A stretch of 11,491 nt of DNA. It comes from Lunatibacter sp035460985. Lineage in GTDB: Bacteria > Bacteroidota > Bacteroidia > Cytophagales > Cyclobacteriaceae. The position numbers and the translations under genes are program-made. The notes under the pieces were generated by a model. That model searched no databases, was not told the origin of the DNA, and saw only the letters and a list, made by a program, of their open reading frames with translations. This document shows, in pieces, positions 1-6,225 of the stretch (its first letter is position 1; every line of letters begins with the position of its first letter). The stretch covers positions 1-11,491 of the forward strand of contig DATHWC010000106.1 in the NCBI GenBank assembly GCA_035460985.1, written 5' to 3'.

Positions 1-135
1 TTTATTGACGTCGACATTTACCTGAACAAATTAAAAATCCGTTTTATCCGCATCATCCGTGGTCTATTTTACCTTGAGGCGAATGGAAATGTAAGTAAAT
101 ATCGAATAGTTTTCTTCATGCTTGCGGATTACTGA
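1..135 (+). CDS. C-terminal end of an unidentified protein (partial, left edge)
   Basis: Frame 1 is open from the first base to a TGA at 133-135 and encodes 44 residues ending in VFFMLADY. Nothing upstream is visible, so only the tail can be judged. The segment IIRGLFYLE, followed by a short Gly-containing turn and beta-like residues, loosely recalls the tail of small hypothetical or HNH-type proteins with a GLFxxE pattern. That resemblance is from memory and weak. It could equally be a chance open frame or a remnant, since the following 560 bases look decayed. No function is assigned. Confidence 0.35.
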   Translation, partial: FIDVDIYLNKLKIRFIRIIRGLFYLEANGNVSKYRIVFFMLADY

Positions 136-697
136 GAATAATCTTTATTCTGGTTTTCGTAATTTGAATAGGTTTCTCAGCATATTTTGTAGAGTTGTCT
201 CTCTTTGTCCAGTACAATAAGTTGGTATGGAGCAGCCAAGTAATCTTTATTGGAAATCGTTCTCGGAGTCCTTTCCTCAAAATGACCCATAAAAATATTT
301 TCTTATACTAGTTACTTACTCCAATATGTTTTCCCTTCAAATTCGTCAACAGAAATCTACTGCTTCCAAGACGAAAATTACTGTTACACTTCCTGAGCCC
401 ACTGCCGTTGCAAATTCCAAGATATGGTCAATACGCCAAAGTTGCTTAAGATATAGGAATTGTGGGGAAAGACTGATAGCATAGTACCAGCCTATATTAA
501 CCTCTTTTATTAGAAATTATAAAAATTACATGTCCCTTCCAACGATTTGTTTGGCTTTTTAGGCAGACTGTATTAACTTTTATCTTTTGTAGAACTAACC
601 CCAAATAACCTTGAAAACTCTACCATTTAATAATAGAAAAAATTCCGAGGTCGTCTATTCTGCTACGCATGGCAACCCAACTAAACCGCCCAAGTGG
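136..697. other. Intergenic stretch with short protein-like remnants
   Basis: No convincing intact gene is visible. Two short minus-strand frames look protein-like. One at 177-290 starts with ATG and encodes 37 residues ending in RQLYKIC. One at 346-516 has no ATG and encodes about 56 residues ending in VLEAVDFC. Neither is recognised and both may be chance or remnants of lost genes. Just before the amidohydrolase, TATCTTTTG at 581-589 resembles the Bacteroidota -7 box but has one extra T and no well-spaced TTG, so I do not call it a promoter. A TTG at 611 is an alternative but unlikely start for the next gene. Confidence 0.4.
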
Positions 698-1624
698 ATG
701 AATGGGATCGACCGCCGGGAATGCCTGGGAATACTAGGTAGTTCTATTGCCAGCCTTGCGTTTATATCCAGCGTGGGGGAAGTAGGTGCTAGCAAAGAAC
801 CTCCCATTGTAGATGCTCATTTACACTGTTTTGACGGTCCGGATAGTCAAGCGTTCCCTTATCACCCCCGCGGGCCTTATGAGCCAGCTTACGCTGCCAC
901 CCCGGAACACCTGCTGAAGTGCATGGATGGAGCGGGGGTCAGGTACGCAATTGTTGTCCATCCAGAACCGTATCAGGATGACCACCGCTACCTGGACCAT
1001 TGTTTGGAAGTTGGCGGTGGCCGATTGAAGGGAACCTGTCTGTTTTTCGCCGATCGCCGTGAATCGTTGGCAGCGATGCCTTCTTTTTTGAAAGATCGCG
1101 AAGGGCAGATTGTCGCGTCACGGGTCCATGCCTACGTCTCCGATCGTTTGCCCCCATTTGGAAAGCCGGAACTCCGTCAATGGTGGCGTAGCGTCGCCGA
1201 GTCCGGTGTTGCCGTGCAGCTGCATTTCGAACCCCGTTATGCCCCCGGCTTCGAGCCCTACATTCGGGAATTCTCCGACACCACGGTGATCATTGACCAT
1301 CTAGGACGCCCATTTCAAGGAACAGCAGAGGAACATGCCCAGGTGATCCGTTGGGCAGATCTTCCCAATACGGTGATGAAGCTTGCCGCAATCCCCTCAC
1401 AGGGCAGTTATCCGCATAGAGAGATTGGGCCGGTTATCCGTCAATTGACAGATGCCTGGGGTGCCGATCGGATAATCTATGGGGGTGGATTCAATGCAGA
1501 GGCCACGCCAGACTCCTACCGCCTTTACCGTCAAGACCTGTTGACATACCTTTCCCATCTTTCTCCCCAAGAAAAGGATAAGATCCTCGGCGGAAATGCG
1601 GTACGGGTGTTCGGCTGGAGCTAA
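698..1624 (+). CDS. Tat-exported amidohydrolase (Amidohydrolase_2, lactonase-like TIM barrel)
   Basis: Predicted metal-dependent hydrolase of the family that includes 2-pyrone-4,6-dicarboxylate hydrolase and L-fucono/rhamnono-lactonases; substrate unknown. I chose the ATG at 698 (308 residues) because it places a twin-arginine leader at the N-terminus: R6-R7, a hydrophobic stretch ILGSSIASLAF, then an Ala-containing cleavage region. The TTG at 611 would add 29 residues ahead of the Tat motif. Numbered from 698, visible hallmarks are the HxH metal motif DAHLH (H41, H43), H144 after a strand, H176 in QLH, and DHLGRP (H201). The usual C-terminal GSD motif reads Y-G-G-G-F-N here, so the catalytic Asp position is Gly264. 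A Tat signal implies periplasmic action after cytoplasmic folding. It stands alone, with no gene close enough to form an operon. The family call is firm; the lactonase activity is inferred and doubtful because of the missing Asp. Confidence 0.85.
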   Translation: MNGIDRRECLGILGSSIASLAFISSVGEVGASKEPPIVDAHLHCFDGPDSQAFPYHPRGPYEPAYAATPEHLLKCMDGAGVRYAIVVHPEPYQDDHRYLDHCLEVGGGRLKGTCLFFADRRESLAAMPSFLKDREGQIVASRVHAYVSDRLPPFGKPELRQWWRSVAESGVAVQLHFEPRYAPGFEPYIREFSDTTVIIDHLGRPFQGTAEEHAQVIRWADLPNTVMKLAAIPSQGSYPHREIGPVIRQLTDAWGADRIIYGGGFNAEATPDSYRLYRQDLLTYLSHLSPQEKDKILGGNAVRVFGWS

Positions 1625-1712
1625 GCAAAGTAACAAGAGCGAGTTTCTGACTTTACCGATTTTCCGCAAGCAGAAGAATATTGAACAAACTCAGTAAAAC
1701 AGGATTCTTCAT

Positions 1713-1904
1713 CTAAACAAAGTTGTTTTTTTCCAAAACTTTTTGTGACGGGATGTTTGTATCAAAGGGTCTGGCAAATACACGGTCAATGTCGTATGTC
1801 GTAAAGGCAAACTCTAAAGCGTGTTTGATTGCACTGGTGATTACGCCCTTTCCCCTGAAATCGAAGGGTAAAGAAATTGCCGTAGTTGATGGATCCTTTG
1901 AGTT
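1713..1904 (-). pseudogene. GNAT (RimJ/RimL-type) acetyltransferase remnant, C-terminal third
   Basis: The minus strand is open between stops at 1905-1907 and 1713-1715 and encodes about 63 residues without a Met start. The translation contains RGKGVITSAIKHALEFAF (acetyl-CoA-binding motif A, R/Q-x-x-G-x-G/A-like, with the following helix), then DRVFARPFDTNIPSQKVLEK, a characteristic RimJ/RimL tail in which the Asn-x-x-S-x-x-V/L-L-E-K segment precedes the final strand. Full-length members have about 170-190 residues, so the N-terminal two thirds are missing. I found no continuation in neighbouring frames, so it is most likely a truncated, non-functional copy. The overlapping plus-strand frame is its shadow. 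Confidence 0.65.
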
Positions 1905-2133
1905 CTAGTTCCCAACTTGGCACCGTCGGGCATATTACTGTCAGTACCGTATACGCATCCCTTTAATGCGTTAAATGGTGCTGGTTCTATTCAATGAACC
2001 CTTGTCCGAAAACCAGGTTATTGGCCCCGGTTGTTAGGTCAGGATCATTGTTCCAACTGCGGTAAGTATTAGTACCTACCAAGAGATTTTGTTCCGCATT
2101 TTGTATGAAGATGAATTCGGGATCGCCCTCCAT
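1901..2133 (-). pseudogene. Frameshifted fragment of an unidentified protein
   Basis: Two consecutive minus-strand frames read like one protein broken by a frameshift. The first (ATG at 2131-2133, stop at 1987-1989, 48 residues) ends in NNLVFGQGFIE. The second, shifted frame continues across the break as EPAPFNALKGCVYGTDSN and on through MPDGAKLGT to about 1901, where it meets the GNAT remnant. I do not recognise the family. The first ATG lies only 33 nt past the tyrosinase stop and inside the loop of a stem-loop, so translation as a genuine third gene of that operon is unlikely but not excluded. The frame change and missing ends argue for decay. Confidence 0.4.
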
Positions 2134-2155
2134 TCCCGTTGGACGAGAGGGCGAT
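2122..2155 (-). terminator. Stem-loop after the tyrosinase gene, possible terminator
   Basis: A perfect 9-bp inverted repeat, ATCGCCCTC at 2122-2130 and GAGGGCGAT at 2147-2155, encloses a 16-nt loop. It begins 10 nt beyond the tyrosinase stop codon. There is no U-tract after the stem on the minus strand, so it may instead stabilise the 3' end or terminate weakly. Confidence 0.45.
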
Positions 2156-2165
2156 TATACAAAGT

Positions 2166-3773
2166 TTAGTTAACTCTTATTTTGGGTTGATGAAGACGTC
2201 CCACGTTGCGATTACGGGTAATTAGTTTGTGGGATACAGTGTGGTCAAGAGTAGTCGAATTCGCTGCGTCTTCAACACTTTTGGACAAAAGAACTTTTGG
2301 ATGTATGGATTGATGCAGCTCAAAGTGTGCCTTCACTTCGAGGTGATTCTGGCAATTGGCACAACCTTCCACGTTCCACCGGCTGAGCACTGCCTCATGT
2401 CCAATGACCTGCCGTTTACCATCAATCACTGCTTCTGCCACCACTACGAAGGAACCTCCTTCAATCGCCCGGTTGACATTTGAAATCTGAACGACGCCTG
2501 AATCGATAGTTTCCTCCGCTGCCTTCTTGGCTTGTTCAAAAGCCGGCTCATCATCCAATGAACCTTTGCTGTAGGTGTATCCAAGTTGTTCCTCGATGTT
2601 TATCACGTCCCGTGAGTTGTAAGGCCGGCTCTCCCCATTCGTAGTAATTTTGAACGGATCTAGGGGAGAAGACAGCGTTAACCAAGAGTTGGGGGCCGTT
2701 CCTGGAGTGGGTCCCTGGTTATCTACGGAGTTGGTCCCAGGATAGTGGTCAATGATTTCGAGGCAATCAGTATGGCCGTTAAATTTTTGCCACAACCAGA
2801 ACATACGGTCCACATTGCAGTGGTGGAAGAAGAAAATAGGGTCGAGGCCTGCGGTATTATTCTCTCCCATATCGGCATTGGCCCCGGCGATGGGTGAAAT
2901 ATCGCTAGCTCCAGGGTAGTCATAGCCTCCGACAGCCAGGTGAATACTGTTGTGAGGAGACTCCAAGGGAACAACTATCTTTTGGCCCTTCTTGCTTGGG
3001 TCAAGCGTAATGGAAGAGTTGTATTCTGCGGCGGAGGTAGTATTGGAAAAGACCGTGTAATTAGGTGCCAGAAGGCAATCTTTATATTTTTTGGCCACGT
3101 TAGTTTCAATCGGCTTATTATCCACTACAATTTTCGAGGTCAGCCATTGTACGACGTTTTTGTTAAGGATTTCTACATTCTTCTTGTAATCAGCGTATTG
3201 GCTGTTGTGACATTTAGTTGCCTTCAAATCTTTTTCCCCGACTAAACCAGAAAGTGGATACCTGACCGTTTCATAACCGGCCGGCTTGGAGTAATCGTAA
3301 GTATCCGCCGCAATTGCATTATCCGCAATCGGAGCCGGAAAAACGAAGGAACGCAGCGGATTAGGTGTGTTACTTTCCCGCGGGAAAAACTCATCCGTAA
3401 GTGCCCACGGTATTCCGTGTTTTATGGAATCCTCACTCGTTTCGTCCCAGTAGGGTTGCATGACATCTTCACATCCTGGAATGCTCTGTAGCGCTTTCTC
3501 CAAACGGACAAGGTAAGCACGGTGCCACGTTGGGAAGAGGACATTACCATGGTTACAGAAACCTCCCCAGTAGGAAGGATCACCCCATCCCGCACCAACA
3601 AAAGGCTCTCCGTGATAACCACCAATTACGAAGTATGAATTTGGATCGTCAGGAGGGAGGGCCTTAATTCCCGCCCAAGCCTTCATGACTTTTTCCAATG
3701 GTTCTTTATCATTATTGTCGTATTTTTCCTGTAATTCCCGCAGGGAATGCCGTACACGTAACATGGTAGCCAT
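2166..3773 (-). CDS. Tyrosinase (type-3 copper monooxygenase), fungal-type with C-terminal CxxC domain
   Basis: Copper enzyme that hydroxylates monophenols and oxidises diphenols to quinones (melanin-type chemistry). The 535 residues carry no signal peptide, so a cytoplasmic location is expected. The CuA site has H54 (YHGEPF), H75 (FCNHG) and H84 (FPTWHRAYL). The CuB site has H274 and H278 (SPHNSIH) and H317/H318 (DPIFFFHHCNVDR). C73 sits two residues before H75, the Cys-X-His arrangement that forms a thioether in fungal tyrosinases and mollusc haemocyanin and is absent from Streptomyces or Bacillus enzymes. Asn275, directly after the first CuB His, is the residue linked to monophenolase activity. 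LGYTY at 397-401 matches the Y-x-Y motif closing the fungal core. The remaining 134 residues form a C-terminal domain with C471-x-x-C474, comparable to the copper-relay CxxC of Aspergillus oryzae pro-tyrosinase. It lies 3 nt downstream of a Cys-rich membrane protein gene and is probably co-transcribed. Whether the tail is removed for activation is inference. Confidence 0.95.
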   Translation of the reverse strand: MATMLRVRHSLRELQEKYDNNDKEPLEKVMKAWAGIKALPPDDPNSYFVIGGYHGEPFVGAGWGDPSYWGGFCNHGNVLFPTWHRAYLVRLEKALQSIPGCEDVMQPYWDETSEDSIKHGIPWALTDEFFPRESNTPNPLRSFVFPAPIADNAIAADTYDYSKPAGYETVRYPLSGLVGEKDLKATKCHNSQYADYKKNVEILNKNVVQWLTSKIVVDNKPIETNVAKKYKDCLLAPNYTVFSNTTSAAEYNSSITLDPSKKGQKIVVPLESPHNSIHLAVGGYDYPGASDISPIAGANADMGENNTAGLDPIFFFHHCNVDRMFWLWQKFNGHTDCLEIIDHYPGTNSVDNQGPTPGTAPNSWLTLSSPLDPFKITTNGESRPYNSRDVINIEEQLGYTYSKGSLDDEPAFEQAKKAAEETIDSGVVQISNVNRAIEGGSFVVVAEAVIDGKRQVIGHEAVLSRWNVEGCANCQNHLEVKAHFELHQSIHPKVLLSKSVEDAANSTTLDHTVSHKLITRNRNVGRLHQPKIRVN

Positions 3774-3776
3774 AGT

Positions 3777-4376
3777 TTATGAGTTGAGTGGTTTAAGTAG
3801 CGATGGTATTTTGAGCGGAGCCATGGAAAATGAATTCCAAAGTGATCCGGTAAGAATACCAAGCATACCGATGATGAAAGTAAAGTTGTCTTCGAAGCCA
3901 AGCATTCGGGATATTAAGATTATTAGCACCCCTGCTAGGCTTACCGTGAAGGGGCCTAGTCCTTTCCTGCTACGATTCAGAAATATCAGTATAAGATGAA
4001 GAGATAGAAACCCAATCAATACCGGGTACAGCCACCCCTGGTAGGGTAAACGAGATATACTCAAGCCCCCGAATATGCTCATATACGCCGCCCAGCAAAC
4101 AGGGCACTTGGGAAAAAAAGCGACTAATAAGCTGGCAAGAACAGAGAAAAAAGAATTAGCCGATTTTGCCACAACGGCCTTGTTAATGACTTCATCTTTT
4201 ACAGACGTTTCTGTCGAACAGCAGCAGGCTCGTACTTGTTCAACTTCGTTTTGACCGACAGCTCCATCAGCTTTCCCGTGAGGTAAAGGATGGTTTGACA
4301 GTCGATTCCTTTTTGCCCAAATTGGTCCGAAAAATGAGTTTGCAAAACCGACAAACGAGATGGGCTTATTATCCAT
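3777..4376 (-). CDS. Cys-rich four-helix membrane protein, MerC-like, candidate copper handler
   Basis: A 199-residue protein. The N-terminal ~70 residues are polar, with His29, His33 and a Cys triplet C51-C52-C53. Four hydrophobic segments follow, at roughly 74-104, 114-133, 141-159 and 165-183. The first helix carries C91-P-V-C94 followed by a Gly-rich turn (FPKCPVCWAAYMSIFGG). The CPxC-in-first-helix layout resembles MerC-type mercury transport proteins and other small metal-handling membrane proteins, but similarity to true MerC is limited and the Cys-rich N-terminal extension is unusual. The stop codon is 3 nt before the tyrosinase ATG, so the two genes very probably share a transcript. 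From this context I infer copper uptake or delivery to the tyrosinase at the inner membrane. Mercury or another soft metal is the alternative. A TATCTTTG -7 box lies 26 nt upstream of the ATG. Confidence 0.6.
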   Translation of the reverse strand: MDNKPISFVGFANSFFGPIWAKRNRLSNHPLPHGKADGAVGQNEVEQVRACCCSTETSVKDEVINKAVVAKSANSFFSVLASLLVAFFPKCPVCWAAYMSIFGGLSISRLPYQGWLYPVLIGFLSLHLILIFLNRSRKGLGPFTVSLAGVLIILISRMLGFEDNFTFIIGMLGILTGSLWNSFSMAPLKIPSLLKPLNS

Positions 4377-4401
4377 AATGATTTAAGATTTGATTTCGAA
4401 G

Positions 4402-4409
4402 CAAAGATA
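4402..4409 (-). promoter_or_regulatory. Bacteroidota -7 promoter box for the tyrosinase operon
   Basis: On the minus strand this reads TATCTTTG, an exact match to the TAnnTTTG -7 consensus of Bacteroidota sigma-A promoters. It would start transcription about 20 nt ahead of the membrane protein ATG. I see no good TTG -33 element at the usual 17-23 nt spacing, so strength and exact start are uncertain. Confidence 0.45.
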
Positions 4410-4693
4410 GTACCCTATGAACCACAGGGATACATTTGATTTTTAAGATATACTCTTTTATTTACCTACGCAAGCATTTGGTAGAAAAAGGTGTTATTTT
4501 TCAAACGTTCATCCGTTGTCGATCCTCGGAACGAGGCTTTCGTTATGCTCGATTTCCCGAAGGTAAAGAAACTTCCAGTGGAAGATTTGCAGTGAGCAGC
4601 CGGACTACAGGGAAATATAGCCTGTCTAGGCTTTCGGGGTATGGAGTGTGAGCCCCTCATTTGGCTCAGGAAGGGATACTTGAGTGCATTTAG
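4410..4693. other. Intergenic region with four small hairpins and a broken open frame
   Basis: Between the cupin stop and the operon promoter there are four perfect small inverted repeats: 4524-4536 (CCTCG/CGAGG, 3-nt loop), 4572-4584 (CTTCCA/TGGAAG, 1-nt centre), 4619-4632 (AGCCT/AGGCT, 4-nt loop) and 4649-4668 (TGAGCC/GGCTCA, 8-nt loop). The last lies 25 nt after the cupin stop and could be its terminator, though it has no U-tract. On the plus strand a short frame from a GTG at 4491 to a stop at 4593-4595 encodes 34 residues with a protein-like end (FPKVKKLPVEDLQ). I do not recognise it, and it may be the tail of a lost gene. Confidence 0.4.
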
Positions 4694-5251
4694 TCATTTT
4701 TCAACCCCTGTGTATTTTTTATAGATAGCTCTATATCCAAATATCCTGGCTAAGGGTCCAATGGTATTTATTAATACATTCTGCAGGCCCATAGGTATGG
4801 CTGCAAGTCTTGACGGACTTTCCAAATATTTTGCTGTTACCATTGCTTGTAAAAATGGTAATTTCCCATCTTTAACTTTTCCGTCATTTATCATTCCAAA
4901 TAGGTTTTCGATAAAAAAATCTATATCTATTCCGGGTGTTATAGTTTGGATAAATTCAGCTGGTTCATCGGAAGTATTATAATGGTTATGCGGTTTATTT
5001 TTAGGTAAAGTAACTTCTTCTCCGGCACTGATATGGTTCTGCTGCCCGTCTGAGAGATAGGTCAATGTGCCTGACAATACTTTATAAGACTCCTCTTGTA
5101 AAATATGAATATGGTCATCTACAGTTTGACCTTTGCTTTTTAATTTCACTTTTAAAGTAACTCTTTCTGCGTTAGTGTCTGAAGAAGTTTCAATAAACTC
5201 AATTGTATCACCTGTAAAATTGTCTTTTAATATTTGTCCTTTAGATGGCAT
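4694..5251 (-). CDS. Cupin-domain protein
   Basis: A small single-cupin protein of 185 residues when started at the ATG at 5249-5251 (MPSKGQILKD). An in-frame ATG at 5285-5287 would add 12 residues. I prefer the shorter form because the beta-structured start GQILKDNFTGDTIEF fits the family. Cupin motif 1 is visible as DDHIHILQEESYKVLSG (metal-ligand candidates in HIH, the Glu that follows, then the motif Gly). Motif 2 is visible as AGEEVTLPKNKPHNHYN (the P, H and N of the motif). This is the pattern of metal-binding cupins, and the C-terminal ~75 residues are helical. Substrate and reaction are unknown; related proteins range from small dioxygenases and isomerases to binding proteins. It is transcribed toward the tyrosinase operon but separated by 317 nt with hairpins and a separate promoter, so I treat it as an independent unit. 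I see no recognisable promoter upstream. Confidence 0.85.
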   Translation of the reverse strand: MPSKGQILKDNFTGDTIEFIETSSDTNAERVTLKVKLKSKGQTVDDHIHILQEESYKVLSGTLTYLSDGQQNHISAGEEVTLPKNKPHNHYNTSDEPAEFIQTITPGIDIDFFIENLFGMINDGKVKDGKLPFLQAMVTAKYLESPSRLAAIPMGLQNVLINTIGPLARIFGYRAIYKKYTGVEK

Positions 5252-5477
5252 AGTTGGTGTATTTTGGTTTTTAATAATTAAATACAACGTCTCGCGTATA
5301 AGAACATTGGCGAATTAAAAAGCACAATATTTCCGCTTTAACTTTTATGATTATAAAAATACAAAAAATTCCCGTTCAGCACAAATCTTGTCCCGCATAT
5401 CGGGAGCATACTGAGGTCCAAAAGGTTAGAATCGTTCGTGAAAGGTTAAACAGGCATCAAAGCGCCTTCTTGTCGCA

Positions 5478-5647
5478 CTACAGTCGGGCTACTTCTCGAT
5501 CGGCAGCTGACGTTTGTTTCGTCAACTTGTATTCTTCAATGTCCTTGCGGTTTAATGTCAGCACTTTTAAATTAAAACCTTTAGGATCGACGCACGATTA
5601 CCGTTGAGATTCCAATTGGGTATTTGATCTACTAAAGACCCGATTAC
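5478..5647 (-). pseudogene. Decayed coding fragment, unidentified
   Basis: The minus strand holds a protein-like C-terminus of 36 residues, from DPKGFNLKVLTLN to the tail DREVARL before a TAG at 5478-5480. Upstream, a second frame (to 5647) reads VIGSLVDQIPNWNLNGNRAS and would join the first by one frameshift near 5586-5590. Both look like normal bacterial coding sequence but have no start codon and stops on either side. I do not recognise the family. This is most simply the tail of a lost gene. Confidence 0.35.
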
Positions 5648-5774
5648 CTAGCAATGTCACGATATCAAAAGGCCACACCCCGTAACCGCCACATGTCTCC
5701 TCGTTCTCTGCGTCGCTTCAAATTCCACAATATCACTTTTACACTTCGGCAAAAGAACATATTTCCCTTCACAA

Positions 5775-5970
5775 ATATCCAATATCAACTATCTACTAGT
5801 ATCAATTCCCAAGAAAAGTCAACCGTATTACTACTATATTTCAGCCGAAGGCCATACCCTGAACCGCTACGGTCCTCAGGGTCTACGCTTCGCTCCGATT
5901 TCCACCCTATTTCCATCCAAAAAATACCCACCATATATCTAGTGTCAACTAATGTCAATTCAAACACTGC
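5775..5970. repeat. Palindromic, repeat-like intergenic element
   Basis: Two short blocks made of variants of TATCAAC/TGTCAAT/CTAGT (about 5778-5810 and 5932-5966) flank a hairpin at 5857-5881. The hairpin has a CCCTGA/TCAGGG outer stem, an ACCG/CGGT inner stem with a CC bulge, and a CTA loop. This resembles interspersed palindromic elements found between genes in Bacteroidota. Copy number in the genome cannot be seen from one copy. Confidence 0.35.
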
Positions 5971-6066
5971 CGTCAAAAATCAACTAATACCGATCAAAAA
6001 ATAATTCCAGAAAACCCTGAATATAAATAAATTGAATCCCCTAGCCTATTTATTTTTTTTAAATCC

Positions 6067-6114
6067 GCAAATTAACAGCAATATTTTGGCCTAGAATTTG
6101 CAAATTACCAGCAA
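6067..6114 (+). repeat. 15-bp direct repeat, possible operator
   Basis: GCAAATTAACAGCAA (6067-6081) and GCAAATTACCAGCAA (6100-6114) differ at one position and are spaced 33 bp start to start, about three DNA turns. They lie 112 bp upstream of the response regulator ATG. A degenerate third copy, GCAATTATCAGCCA, occurs at 6655-6668 just after that gene. The spacing would suit binding of a regulator on one face of the helix, but no regulator is identified. Confidence 0.4.
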
Positions 6115-6129
6115 GAACCAGTCTTTTTA

Positions 6130-6155
6130 GGAAATTTCACAATGAAGTGATTTCC
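6130..6155. promoter_or_regulatory. Imperfect inverted repeat upstream of the response regulator
   Basis: GGAAATTTCAC (6130-6140) and GTGATTTCC (6147-6155) pair with a 2-nt bulge around a 6-nt loop, 70 bp before the response regulator start. It could be an operator or a leader hairpin. No clear promoter boxes were found near it. Confidence 0.25.
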
Positions 6156-6225
6156 TTGACAGGTCGAAGAGATGATAGCCCGGCAGGGATTTCTCTAGAT
6201 TATAAATATTAATGGTAATTTAGAT

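Larger units (their letters stand above)
5252..6225. other. Long AT-rich intergenic region with decayed and repeated DNA
   Basis: About 970 bp with no intact gene I can support. Its parts are a decayed minus-strand coding fragment (5478-5647), a structured repeat-like segment (about 5775-5970), direct repeats (6067-6114) and an imperfect hairpin (6130-6155); these are listed separately. The open frames at 5347-5607 and 5654-6004 (plus) have odd composition and no family signature, and I regard them as chance. The density of remnants resembles the stretch downstream of the tyrosinase. Confidence 0.6.

Noticed and set aside
611..697. TTG start 29 codons upstream for the amidohydrolase
   Set aside because: It would bury the twin-arginine motif about 35 residues from the N-terminus. 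The ATG at 698 gives a standard Tat leader.
1723..1908. Plus-strand open frame of 61 codons
   Set aside because: It is antisense to the GNAT remnant, whose motifs are clear on the minus strand.
3777..4376. Calling the membrane protein a true MerC mercury transporter
   Set aside because: Only the CPxC-in-helix layout and four helices match. There are no other mer genes, and the neighbour is a copper enzyme.
5252..5287. Upstream ATG for the cupin protein
   Set aside because: The extra 12 residues (MYLIIKNQNTPT) look like translated leader. The start at 5251 fits the domain better, though this is not proven.
5347..5607. Plus-strand open frame of 86 codons
   Set aside because: The opposite strand carries a far more protein-like decayed fragment, so this looks like a shadow.
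5654..6004. Plus-strand open frame of 116 codons and a minus-strand counterpart at 5785-5976
   Set aside because: Composition is unlike the real genes, there is no family signature, and the frame runs through a palindromic repeat-like element. Probably chance.
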